In this document: positions 48,019 to 60,389 of the stretch, one piece after another
Layout of the letters: each line of letters starts with the position of its first letter
Numbering within the stretch: the first letter of the stretch is position 1
Origin: Biomphalaria glabrata
Taxonomy: Eukaryota; Mollusca; Gastropoda; Planorbidae
Reading direction: 5' to 3'
Length of the DNA stretch: 64,000 nt
Assembly (NCBI RefSeq): GCF_947242115.1
Contig: NC_074721.1
Span: forward strand, 32,269,676-32,333,675
Notes under the pieces: model-generated
The model's input: the letters and a program-made list of their open reading frames with translations, nothing else
Databases searched by the model: none
Told to the model about the DNA's origin: nothing
Translations under genes and position numbers: made by a program

Positions 48019-49212
48019 ATATTACAAACCATCCATATTTCTATATAGATTATTATAGATCTAGACCTTGAAAATAATCTAGATCTATTAATCTATTTTT
48101 TTTTACTATATTAATTATTATTTATATATTTTTATATAGTAATATATATATATTATATGAGAGAGAGATAATTAAAAGTATAAGTACATATATATATTTA
48201 GATTTTAGATCTATATAAGTATATACTAATTAGACTATTATAATATTTATAATTTATATATACCCTGTCAAGTGGCTTAAAAGTCTTCTGAAGATTTAGA
48301 TCTAATAAAGTCACTGGTGGATCAGGTGATCTTCACAAAAATGCCCCCCCCCCCCCCAACTCCAAAGTTCTGGATCCACTAGTCAATAAAGTTTTAGTCT
48401 TAGAAGCCAGATCTAGATCTAAGTCACAAAGTGATGAAAGTGTGTAAAACTAGAAATAGCAATGTAACCTAACTGCAGTAACTCTATGCTACTTCTAGAT
48501 CTAGTACTATCTTAATCATTTATAACAAGTTCTAGATCATAATCATACTTTGATAGTCAGACAGTCCATAACTGCCATAAGAATCATCAAATTTTAGACT
48601 AATTAATTTTAAGTTTATTGCTGTTTGCACTAATTATAGATCTATTCTATAGAGCAAAATAAAAACAACACAAAATAAAATAATGTTGTATATTATATTA
48701 ATTACATAAGATTATATATTAGAATAATATTAGAATAGATAGATCTAGAAATCTGGGAGCTATAGAAATTGTAATAAAATCTAAAATAAATTTTGAAAAA
48801 CTACTTCTAAGGAAACCTGTGGCTCTGATTAAAAAACAAATAATTAAGAAACCTAAAGATATGATGTTGTTTTAATTTTTTTTTAAAAGCTACAATAGAA
48901 TTCCTAATAAATTGAGAAAGAATATTTTAACTAAAGGTTTAGTAAAAAGAAGTTTGTGTAACTTTAATAACATTTATATAAATAAACTAAATGCTATTTA
49001 ACCTTAGCTAGACCCATACGATAATATGCATAGGATCTTTATACTCAAGAAAACATAAATGAACTTGAACGCCCTCCCCCCCAAAAAAACAAACATCAAC
49101 AGCAAATTTAATGCTAGTGAATACCCAAAATAAGTTTTATACTGTGTAGTTGGCTCTTTATATTTTTTGCTTCATTTCAAACCTTTCTTTTTTCTTTCCC
49201 AAAGCGGACATC

Positions 49213-50994
49213 ATGTCTACCCCAGGCTATCCAGCATACTACTATGGAGACTCCAACACAGGCAGCGTCTCCAACCTCAGTGAGGGAGGCATGCGTCGTT
49301 ATGCTTCCAAATCCAGCATTGCTGGTGGTCAGAGCTTAACCGGATCAAGGTTATTGTTTTTTTTTTAAATAGTTGTGGCTTTTGCTTCAGTAAACGTCAA
49401 CTATCATCAGTAAAGTCCTTTCCTTTGTTCTAATTAATACTATTTTCTTTGCAGATCTCTGCTGTATGGAAGCAGACGTAGCTTGTACTCCACATATACG
49501 ATGTCTGGGATGTCCTATGTGCTGCCCATTGTAGCCAAACAGCCAGACCCATGGAGAAGACCAAATGATAATTGGCCCATTGCTTTTATGTCCCTGTTTG
49601 TCAACCCAATATTTGGAATCTTTGCAATACTATTGGCTGGTTTGTAGAATGTTTAATTATTACAATTTTTTACAAAGCTTATATCAACTCATTCTGTCTG
49701 GTAAAAAAAAAGTGTGTACCCGTTATTTCTAACACACTCATTCTTAGATCAAGACAAGTCATGAATCAATAAAAAAATGGTAACCAATTAGACAATTAAT
49801 TACTAGTAATTAATTATTTTGTTTAATTTCCAAAAGGAAAACTAGTATTTATGTATTCATAGATATGGCTAAATTTGTTGGGTTTAGTCCCCTAAAATAA
49901 TTTATAATGCTATTTCTCCCTCACATATTCTCAGGTCAAGTTGATACTTTAAATAATTATTTATTGTACCTAACAAAATAAATAAACAAAAATACTCAAT
50001 TAGTCAATTACTTAAATGGTAATTAATTATTTTGATATTTAATAAGGGAAATAACTTGTACATTATTGATAGACAGTTTTAAGGGTGGAGTTCTTCCCCT
50101 TTGGATAACCTTTTTTTTTTAAAGTTTTTTTTTATATTTTGCTTGTTTCTTTCCGTCTTCATCTGGTTGAGTATATTCTGATAAGTATGCTGATCTCTTT
50201 TTGCATCTCATTTTTTAAAAATTGTGATTCTAGACCATTGTATGTATTGAGGAATACATGTTGTGCAGAATGAAACTCAAGAGCTTTCTAATCCTCCGAT
50301 GTTTTCAATGATCAACTAGCAATACAAAAAAATACTATAAGAAAATTTACTCCTGTTCTAACTTTGTAGTTTTGTGTGATTTTGGTAGGAAAAAATATTT
50401 ATTGAGTGTTTGTTACGCTTTGAGTGTGTGGAAACACAAAAAATGCGAATGGTATGTCAAATAATTGTATAGTTAAAGACCTCCAAACAAAATAAGGAAC
50501 CAAAACCATATATTTAACTTTTTTTTTTTATTGCCAGTAAAAAAACAATTTTGTTGTTCAACTTTGCATACATTTTTTTTTTCATAAAAAATTTTGAGTA
50601 GAAAAAAAAAGTTAGGCAAGCATCATTCCCATTGGGACATGATTTTTACACATTAACTTAGATTTGTATCAAATGATTCATTTGTTAAATTTTCATAGTT
50701 TAATCATTAATTTTTCTTTTAATGGTTTTAAAATGTTATTATTTTTTTGAGTCCCCAGATGTGTATGCTCATAGGACTATACCAAAGTCATTTTAAATTT
50801 TTCCTTGTTTTTTTATTTATTTTTTTGTTCTAGAGCAATCCAAGATTTATTATGCTAAATGTCAATACCTCAAAGCATCACAATATGGATCATATGCCAA
50901 AGGGACAGCAGCAGGAGGCCTATACTGTACGTTCATAACAATTTTATGGATCCTAGGAGCGGTGCTGCATGAAAAGTTTCGCTACAATTATTGA
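49213..50994 (+). CDS. CD225/dispanin-like two-pass membrane protein, 160 aa
   Basis: Exons 49213-49349, 49455-49639 and 50834-50994 join in phase (483 bp). The first is preceded by a pyrimidine-rich AAAG acceptor 8 bases before the ATG. The N-terminal half (1-85) is Ser/Gly/Tyr-rich, cytosolic-looking and free of Cys. It is followed by a hydrophobic segment at 86-107 (WPIAFMSLFVNPIFGIFAIL), a polar linker with the KCQYLKASQYGSYAKG pattern, and a second hydrophobic segment at 131-152. This helix, basic/Ala linker, helix layout is that of the CD225 (PF04505) family, which includes IFITM, SYNDIG and PRRT proteins. Subfamily and function cannot be told from sequence alone. The 483-bp frame is intact, so the gene looks functional. 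Confidence 0.7.
49665..50075 (+). repeat. Repeat family D, two tandem copies in the CD225-like gene intron 2
   Basis: A first copy (49665-49890) and a second partial copy (49915-50075), both plus, with ATCAAGACAAGTCATGAATC and AATAAGGGAAATAACTTGTA. Confidence 0.6.
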
Positions 50995-51610
50995 TGTCAA
51001 TATATTTTGTACACAGTTTATCCAGTTGTTTGAACTTCACCATTATCATTCCGATTTAAGTGACTCAGCTTTTGCTGATGTTAGTAAAAACTAAATTGCT
51101 TACAAACATAAGATACCACTATGTAAGCTGAGAAATTTTGTTAAATCTCCAAACTTTTTTTTTTTAGTCATTTACTTTATGATGAATTAATCAACTGAAA
51201 ATTAGTGTAAATAGTAATATTGTTTGTAAATATTGAGCTGTTTTAGAGATTTTTTTTGGGAAAGACTCCCTCTGAACTTATCTTACTTTTACATTCCAGT
51301 ATATTTGAAGACATAGCGGGGTTGTTTTTTTACATCATAATTAACTATTCTAATAATGTATGTTTCAAGACTTCTTTTTTTATTTTAAATATTAAAATCA
51401 TAATAAAATATACTGAATAGTTAAAGTCAGAATATGTTCTGAAGTTCCTAAGGGTTGATATGAAACTAGTGCTCATGCAAATCTTATATTCATCATTAGC
51501 TTTGAATGAATGCCTTAGATCTGAATTAAAATTTCTGTTCAGATCGACATACATTGTAAATAAGTTGCCATGAATATGTTTATATACTTTTTACTTGCTG
51601 ACAAAATGTC

Positions 51611-51616
51611 AATAAA
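51611..51616 (+). terminator. Probable poly(A) signal of the CD225-like gene
   Basis: AATAAA followed by an A-rich run, about 620 bases after the stop codon, giving a normal-length 3' untranslated region. Confidence 0.45.
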
Positions 51617-51804
51617 AAAAATTTAAAAGAATAAATACTTCTTTACTTGTCACTATTGTTATGACGATTTGATAAAGTTCTACTTTTAGCTTTTATATAA
51701 CTATTACAGCATTATTAAAACTGCCAACAATTTTTACCAGATTTTGTTTACAAAGCTTATATTAACTCACTTCATCTGTCTGTCTGATTTTAAGTAGGCT
51801 ACTT

Positions 51805-51950
51805 AAATAGTTCAGCTCAGTAGTTAAAGCATTAGCCATTTATCATGGAGGCTTGAGACTTCAAGCAGCTTTTTTTTTTTTTTAATAGCCTTTTGAAAAG
51901 GCAGCATGGAAAAGTTCTCCCAGATACACCTGTATTTTGTCATAAAAAAA
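51805..51950 (+). mobile_element. SINE-C copy, 5' part
   Basis: A worn tRNA-like head (TAGTTAAAGCATTAGCC...GCTTGAGACTTCAAG) is followed by GGCAGCATGGAAAAGTTCTC, shared with 30970. Confidence 0.45.
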
Positions 51951-52054
51951 AAATTTATTGGAATAACTACTAACCACCTGTGATAAGCACTGGTTTTTTA
52001 ATTCTTCTATTTGTACAATCTAAGCTATTGGACTTGAGATTTAAAAAAATACAC

Positions 52055-52180
52055 CTAACACAATCGTCATCCCAACAGCAACGTATGCATGCGAGACATG
52101 GAAATCATCTGCCAAAAAAGTGGTGAAAAGACTAAATGTAGCTCAACAATGGTGCTGGGTTTATACTCTGCCGTCCTGCA
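52055..52180 (+). mobile_element. Short LINE fragment
   Basis: TIVIPTATYACETWKSSA is nearly identical to the same stretch in the 28.2-kb LINE, followed by a worn LNVAQQWCW. It is a broken fragment. Confidence 0.55.
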
Positions 52181-52914
52181 GATTTCAATTAGGAAGTAGA
52201 TTAGCTTTAACTCTGAAGAAACATCCAAAACATGTAACAACACAGTTAAAGTTGGCATTTGCTTTGGTGGTATCACCATCTTTCTTTTGCGTTTGTCATG
52301 GAATATTTGTTCGATATCTATATATTATTATATTCTCCCTTAAAAAACTATCTATGCTATTTTGACCAAAGTAGAGACTGGAAAAGAAGGAAGCCCTACA
52401 TCTCATCAGTAAAAAGCTGGCCTGAGTTGTGGATATAGACTTAGATTTTTTTTTTTTAAATAAAGAGTGATATACTGATTCAAAAAAACTGTGTGTAGCC
52501 AGAGTCAGAAATGTTTAAAAATGATTCTTGAGTACAATTAACTTCGATTGAGCCAGCATATTGATGGTAATAGTGAAATAAAAAGTACACTATTCTCATT
52601 TACCAAGTTCATTAGTATGTCCATATCTACTTATTTGCAGCTCATCATCCAAACATGTGATCCAGTTAATTAAACAGCTGCTCAAAGCTTTTTGTGGAGT
52701 GATAGGCTCTTTTTTTTTATTTAGAGACTTGGCAGGTAACAGCAATCAGTGTAGAGTAAGGGGGTGGCAATACATTTGAACTTATAGAACCTTTATGAAA
52801 GTCAGCATCACTTTCCACACAACCATCCTGGCAAAAGATCCAATTGTTTTAGCAAGAGTAACAGCATTGTAACTACTTATAATTCTATGAAGGAATATAT
52901 TATTTTATATCAAA

Positions 52915-53115
52915 CTCCAGCACCTCCCATTCTCAGATAAGTTGAAATTACGCATAATTTGCATAGTCAATGACAATACATGAATCAAGAAAAAAAATTA
53001 ACCAATTAGTTAATCAATTAGTTGTACATAATTTTGTTTTATTTAAAAACAGGAGCTTATTCCTGCAGCATTGAGATATATGGCAGTGATTTTGAGGTTA
53101 TTTCCCTAGATAAGT
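52915..53115 (+). repeat. Repeat family D copy
   Basis: Plus copy with CCCATTCTCAGATAAGTTGA and an AATCAATTAG stretch. A fragment of the same family is at 51740-51790. Confidence 0.55.
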
Positions 53116-53469
53116 TATGTTTTTTCAAAAAGTATTTTTTGCTACTGCCCTGTATTGCCTATGAATTAATAAGAGATTTGAGATTAAACAGGATTGAATG
53201 ATCGGCTATGCCTTTGGTGAAAATTTTAAATTGGTGATGTTTTGCTTTAAGTGCTTCTTAAGTATAGAGTCATAATATACCGGTACCTAACTTTTAAAGA
53301 TTAAGTGATATACTTGTGTATTTTATCATTTGTGAAAGCCATTTAAAAGGATGTGATGCTACAAAAAATGAAGCCTAAGTTTCTCCTCTTACAATAGTTC
53401 TATTTTTTGTCTTTATTGATTGCATTTCTTTGCAGAAACAAAAGATTTTTCTGTTGTTTATTTTATGGG

Positions 53470-53759
53470 GTTGGAGTGGGGCAGAGTGGTTAAGCGTTGG
53501 CTTCTGGACCTGAGGTCCTGGTTCGAATCTTGGTGAAGACCGGGATTTTGAATTTCAGGATTTTTGGGGTGCCCCTGAGTCCACCTAACTCTAATGTGTA
53601 CCTGACTAATGTTGGGGAAAGTAAAGGCGGTTGGTCGTTGTGCTGACCAAATGACACCCTGCTCATTAACTGTTGGCCAAAGACACATATGACCGTAACA
53701 TCATCTGCTTTATGGACAGCAAGGTCTGAAAAGAGAACTTTTTTTTTTAACTTCTGTAC
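53470..53759 (+). mobile_element. SINE-A copy with 12-bp target duplication
   Basis: Complete copy with head GAGTGGTTAAGCGTTGG and B box GGTTCGAATCT, flanked by TTATTTTATGGG at 53458-53469 and 53760-53771. Confidence 0.86.
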
Positions 53760-53771
53760 TTATTTTATGGG

Positions 53772-55637
53772 ATGAGACAATGTTATTACATTTACCTTTG
53801 CTATAGTCAGCATATCCAGATCAACAAACAAAAGATACCAAAGACAGAAACTTTAATAAACAAATTTTGTGGTTTATATGTTAAGTTGTTCTATTTAATT
53901 TATTTTTTTTTGGATCATATTTTATGATATGCTGATTAAAACAACTCAAAAACATGAGGAAAAAAAAGTTTTACATAATATTTCATAAAACAGTTTAAAT
54001 AATGACATGAGATTATTGAAACATGATAATTCACAATGGCAACATGATCATATATAACCAAAATCACTCAGCCATCCCAGATAATCAACAAGTTTATTTA
54101 TTTATATACAATGTTTCCAATAGGCATATCATTACAATGATATTAAAACAAAAAAAGCCAAATAGTATATAAATAATTTTTATATAATAATATATGATGT
54201 GAAAACATATTGTCAGAATAAGAAACATTTACACAGTCAAGGAAAAACAAAGCCCTGTCCAGACCATAGTGGAAATACATTCAACACCTATTATCACTAA
54301 ATGTATTTTTTTTTCTTTACGTGGCCAAATGTGCACTTATAAATCAAAGACACCCACTGTATCAACAAACAAGTTTCTGTGGTAATAGTTCTGGAATGAA
54401 AAGTGTATAAATCACAATGAATAATGTGGGCATAAAAAAATTTAAGCATAAATAAATACAAATAAATTACACCAAGGACTTGATTTTCATTATCAATATT
54501 AAAGTCCTCAGATAACCAGTCTTGAAATGCACAATTGTTACCTGATCAGCCACCCCTCCATAGAGTTGTCTTTCCAGGGGCTGGGGACAAAATTCAATAG
54601 AAAATTAAATTTAAATGTTAGTGTAAACATTTTCCCCCCATCTCTTCTGTCAGTTATAGAAAAATTTCAGCTTAAAAAAAAGTCTTTGAATGTAACGAAA
54701 AAAAAAAAACTACTAATAACAGACAGCATGAATATAATGATCATCACATTTACATATATTTATATATTTACAATTTATATTTAGTCTTCACACAGACAAT
54801 AGGCTACCTAACACAGAGGAGACCAAATGATTGAAGAATATTTTGTCAAAATAAACTAAATATTACAGAATAACTTTTTTTTTTCTTTAAGTTCCTAACA
54901 ATTCCTATTTGTTGAAATGTACAGTTATTGCTTAAAATTTTCTGGAGAGATAATACACAATTTAAGGCAAATTTAGTTTTTAAAACATAACAAAAAAAAA
55001 AAAAAAAACATGAATATATCAAACACCTTATAACTTAAAATGAATATTAAAAACATTTGAATAAAACATGGTAAGCATGAAGAGATCAAACACCATTCTG
55101 ATGGCCAAAAAAAAAAAATCTTTCATGTGCTTAGCCATGATTAGTACTGGTACTAAAAAAAAAACAACACACAATTCAATAGCTATGTAATAAAAAACAA
55201 TGGTTTAAAATGGATGATTTTTAAAAAAAAAGGCTGCCATGCTGCCTGGTATAAATGCTCTTCTAAAGAAGAAAACTACACACATACCAACATCACTATA
55301 AATACATCAAGTATTCATTTACTTCTACGGATGAATGTTTCCAAAATAAAAAAGGTTTAAGATTAAATCAACTTAAGAAATCAAGTGTTGTGGCAGGGCA
55401 GTTAAATAAAATAATTCAAGGACACAATATCTATTTTACAAAACTGAAAAATAATGTGTGATCAAAGTCTACAATTTGTGTTAAACTTACAAATAAAAAT
55501 ATGTAATTGTCATTACACTACCACACTACTGAAAAGCCTTTTTTTTTTAAATTTTCTTTATTATGCAACACAATCATAAATTTATGAAAACTAAAAGTGT
55601 AATCAAGGGGCCACAGAATGGATTGTGATGCATGGAT
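53772..55637. other. Probable 3' untranslated region of the CNC gene and spacer
   Basis: AT-rich and downstream of the CNC stop. AATAAA on minus occurs near 55555 and again near 54098, so the transcript end could be at either. No other gene seen. Confidence 0.4.
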
Positions 55638-58600
55638 TTACTCATCAAAGGATTTGCGTTTCTTTGAATTGACAGAATCTTTAGAAGATGTTGGAGATGA
55701 TGAAGCTGAAGACGAGTTGCTGTACTTGTTTCTATTCATGCTCTGTGGGACTAACAACACATCTCCGTCACTGGTCTGCTGCAAGGAGTAGAGGTTGGGG
55801 TCATAAGGTTGTCCATGTTCGTCTCTCAGTGACTGGAATATATGGGTATACAAGTGCCCAAACTTTTCTTTCATCTTGAGAGTTTCTTTCTCAATCTCTG
55901 CTCTCTCTTTGAGTAGTTTGTCTCTAGCTTTCTCCAAGTCCACCATCTCATCAGACAAATTTACAATGACATTCACTTTTCGTTTCCTGCAGTTCTGAGC
56001 AGCTATTTTATTTTTTCCTCTGCGTCGAATATCTCTGATAAGAGATAACTATGGGAAAAAAAAGGTGTGTATAAGTTAAACTTTTTTAAAAACATAAACA
56101 AGAATAAGCAGATGAAAGAATAGAAAGCCCTCTCCATTAATTACTAAAACCACTATAAAAGTTACCAAAAAAAAAAAAAGTATAGACATGATTTATTACC
56201 TGTGCCTCACTAAGCTTATGACTTTTTAACATTTCATTAAATGTCTCTACTGGGGATTCAATTATGTCATCGATTGTATATGGTATTTTGAATTCCTCCA
56301 AGCGTCTTTGGTCACGGCTATGAGGTCCTTTTCTAGAAGGCTCTTTTGGAGCATATTTTTTTACCTAAAAAAAATATTTAAAAAATTAACATGTATGTAA
56401 CCCATTACAATTGTTAAATGTACAACAAAAAAAAGAAACAGTAAAATAAAATATAATCATTTAGAGTTATCCAAAATTTTTATTTTACAATAAGCAACAT
56501 AAATGACATGCACACTAATTAACATTGCACTAAAATTTTTACATTATACCCTTTTCCAGATATTTTAGATTTAAAAAGCACAATGTCAGAAAATGCAAGC
56601 TTAGAATAAAATACTTAAATATTAAAACATTTCTTGCCTAGTGAGGCAATGAATATGTTACAATATGCATTGTTATAGAGTACAAAGAAATTATAAGTTT
56701 GTTTGAATGTGTAAGTTGGATGAAGTGATTTGTGAAATTTGTAGGCAGTTGATAATGTGGATGTGAAAGATGGTACCGGTAGTTTATTTTAAATATTCTA
56801 TTTGAAAAATAAAGAGTTTGCTGCCAGAAATAGAAAATATTACATTTTGCCAATGCTATACTTGTGGAGTTAACGCATACATGTCTTTGCTTCATGACTC
56901 ACCTCTCTAGGCACTTGTCCAGGTGGAGTATTGTAAGTGTGGTTATGAGCTACAGCATGGCGAGCCACTGTCTGAGTGTTTTGGGGATCCTGTTCAGTGT
57001 CGTTGCCTGAAGTAGAAATGTTGCTATAGTGGCAACCTGCAGGACTGCTAGCGCTGGATGATGCAGGTGATGATGATGAAAATCCACTCTGGAAGGGATA
57101 GCCAGAGTCATTGGAAGATTCAGAAAGTCTGTTGACTTTAGAGTAGGGTCTTGTAATGTTGTTTTGGCTACTCGCACTAAGGTCTGAGCCTCCTATGGCT
57201 CCTTCAAGACCATCTAAAGAATCACACAGTCCCTAAGAAGATTGAAATTTAGATTAAAAAAAAAATTATATATATAAATATATATATAAAGAGACACTAT
57301 GTAGGAACATACAGAAATAATTACAATGGTAACTCAAGCATTACAATAACTCTTACATCATAAGATGAAGGGCTTGCCATTGCTCCAAGTGACTGACTAA
57401 AATTATCATGTAGAACTGTAAAAGTATCCATACCTTCCAGAAACAAAAATATAAAAAATTAATATATTACTGGCACATAACTTTGTAAAACAAATATTTT
57501 GTGTGTGGACATTAGCCTAGAGTTAGATTCAATACATACTGAATACACCAACTTCTAAAGTCACTTATTTATTCAAATATAATGTAACTACACTTGTGAA
57601 ATTAAGTAATTAATTTCATTAAGCTGGGATTTTACTAATGCTACACAGAACTTCTGCATAAGCTGAGATCCCCAATCATTGACAATTTTTTTTTTAATTC
57701 ACGAGGGTGTATGGTAGCATTTGACATCTGAACCAAGGAACTCTAGTTTGAAACCCAGTTAAGTAGTGTTAAAATCTAGATGCTCTGAAGATCATGTGCG
57801 CTAATTATTTAGATATCAATTCATTTCTTACTTTCATTCAAAGGTATATTAGCATTCAGTAAGGTTTCATTTGAGTCTACTGGAATATTTTCAAACAGTT
57901 CACCGTCATCCAGTCCACCATTCTGCATTGTAGCCAAACTGTTAAGGAAACTGAGGCTGTCCAAGTCAAAATTCATTTGGTCACTACTGTTTGTTGACAG
58001 GAAAGGAAATGTTGCATTCATCTCATTGGCCACAGGCTGAATTTCTAGTAGATTAGATAGTTTCAAAAGTAAACATTAGTACACTAATATAATCTAATTC
58101 ATGTTTAAAAAAAATGTCTCAGACTTTAACTTTGTATTGGGCCAATGTTTTTAAAAAGTAAAATCTAACCTTGAGATTGCATAGTAACATTCTGAATAAG
58201 GTAATCAGTCTGTGCATCCAAATCTTGGTCTAGCTTCATGTCTGATGTTATATTACCAGTGTTCAAGTCTATGCCAAACTGATCCAATGAAGCAGAGTTA
58301 TCCTCAACAGGCTCATTGCTTAGAAAATCCAGAAGACCATTTAAGCTTTCCTCAAGACTGTCTTGGTGGGACAGAAGCTGTTGTGATTGTTGAAAACCCT
58401 GACCTTCTGGAGTACCGATTAGACAGTTGTCAGTCAACTGATCACTCGAGTAACTTGGAATAATGCCAGGCGAAATATCCAAGTTTTTAATGAGAGCATG
58501 GTCAATGTTTGTTGAGAGATAGTCAAGAGCAGCCTCAAGGGTAAATGAATCCTATAAAAAAAAAAGAATTGTTTACATGAGGTATTAGTATCAGAAACTA

Positions 58601-60389
58601 ATAAACTTAATATATACTGATTGAACCCAATAGTTACAATGTAAGCTGTATAATTCAATATTAAAATATTTTCAGCACCTGTTAAAGGCAAAAAAGTTGA
58701 TACAAAATAGATAAAATATTTTAACTACGGTATTGAATGATAACTGAGAGCTTATAAATTAGAGAAGAAAAAAACTTCTGCTATAAATAAAACAATATGG
58801 CAGATATATAATATAAATAAACAAAAGACTTGCATCAGTTTCAAAATAATCCAAAGAACTTGATGGTCCATTTGAATTACGAATCCACTCACCTGTGAGG
58901 AAAAAAAAAGTATTTTATTTAAATAATAAGCTACAGATAACGGAATTTAAAAAAAAAAATAATTTTGTAATCCATGCACAATGTTTCAGGCAAAAAATGT
59001 ATGTAAAAAAAAATATGTATTCACAGCTAGATTGAAGATATGGTTTAGTACAATAGAGAAAAAAAAAAAAAAAGAACTTCCTACATAGAAGCTTTAGTTA
59101 AATAAGAAAAATGCCCACAACCAGAATAAGTAAACAGCAGATGAAACAGTCTATCACCACTTGATAGACAAACTGGTGGCTTCTTCAATGGATTTGAATT
59201 TCTGATATATTAACCACCTACCAGTTTCACCATCTCTCCTGAAATTTTCTTTCAACCATTTTTCAGCCTCTTCTTGTCTTTCTTTCTCTTGCTTCTCTCT
59301 CAATTGCAACTGGGACTTTTCCTAGAACCAAAAGGCAATTATTACTAATTATTTGTTTATAAATGTTTGTGAATTATCTGTTCAATTACTCAGTAAAATG
59401 TAACAAAAATAAATGAAGCAGGAATGAATTATATCGAGGATTTCCTTGTGCTAAGAGACTATCAGAAAATATCCTTAAGACATACCCATTCTTGATGCTT
59501 GAGTAATTCTTGCTCCTTTTTAGTTTCAATTTCCTGCCTCAGAAATAAGTCAAACACCTCTTTACCAACACCAAGATCAACATCTTGTTGCCAGAGTACA
59601 TCTATTAAATCCAAATCCTGTAACAGTATATATAAAAAAACAACACTTTAAATGAAAGATAAATTTGTACAAAATCAAAATAAGTCAGTTTATTTCTTAA
59701 AATGTATATATATATATATATATATATAAATGTCATGTCATATATATATATAATGACAACATATATTCTAAAAAAAAAAAAAGTTTAATTGAAATAAAAC
59801 ATTTATATAAATATCCTTTTTTTTTTGTCCTTACCTCTTTAGTTAAATTACAACCAGGAAATGGATTATTTACAATTGATGTATCTGCAATGGCTGTTTG
59901 AAGAGTATCCTCTGAGCTTTCGGGGACATTATCATTTGAAATAGTGGCCTCAGAATATGAACTAGCACTTTCTTCTGGTAGATTTTGACCAGATAAATCC
60001 ACAATTTGATTATCTTCATGCTCTACATTCAAGGTAGTGGGTGTGCCAGTAAAATTTTCCAACTCTACATTCTGCTGAGTTCCACTGACTAGAAAGGCTT
60101 CTATTTCAGTCCTGTGCCTTTCTCTAAGGAAGGGCAAATTGTTTATATTTAGATGCCATGCAGAAAATGCCTCATTGCTGAGCTCTAAATGCTTTGAGCT
60201 TTCAAAAGGATGATGTGAGTTGATGATGTGATTATAGCTTGCAGGCAAATATGCCACTGTCTGTCCTAGAATGATCTCTTGAACTTCTGGATAGTTAATT
60301 AGATTATTAATTCCAACCAGATCTGTTCGAAATATACTGAGAAGTATTGCTAGCCCTATGAGGCCATCAGTAAAATATTCTTTTATCAT
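55638..60389 (-). CDS. NFE2L1/cnc-like: Cap'n'collar bZIP transcription factor, long ER-anchored form, 10 exons, 807 aa
   Basis: Exons on minus: 60389-59835, 59617-59486, 59321-59222, 58892-58834, 58551-58170, 58044-57832, 57433-57357, 57232-56903, 56364-56200, 56048-55638; phases join exactly (2424 bp). Seen: hydrophobic anchor at residues 9-20 followed by EIILG, as in NFE2L1; NLTKE then [12 protein letters not shown] at 199-201; ETGE at 261-264, split by an intron; an acidic/Gln-rich middle; a Ser-rich stretch with DSGYPF; CNC domain (617-671); basic region [17 protein letters not shown] (about 679-695); a leucine zipper; and a C-terminal VLLVPQ like Neh3. Known family role: small-Maf partner activating antioxidant and proteasome genes, with Keap1 binding through DLG/ETGE. 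Intron 4 has a GC donor (GCAAGT). The length is close to human NFE2L1 (772 aa). Identification is firm. Confidence 0.95.
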
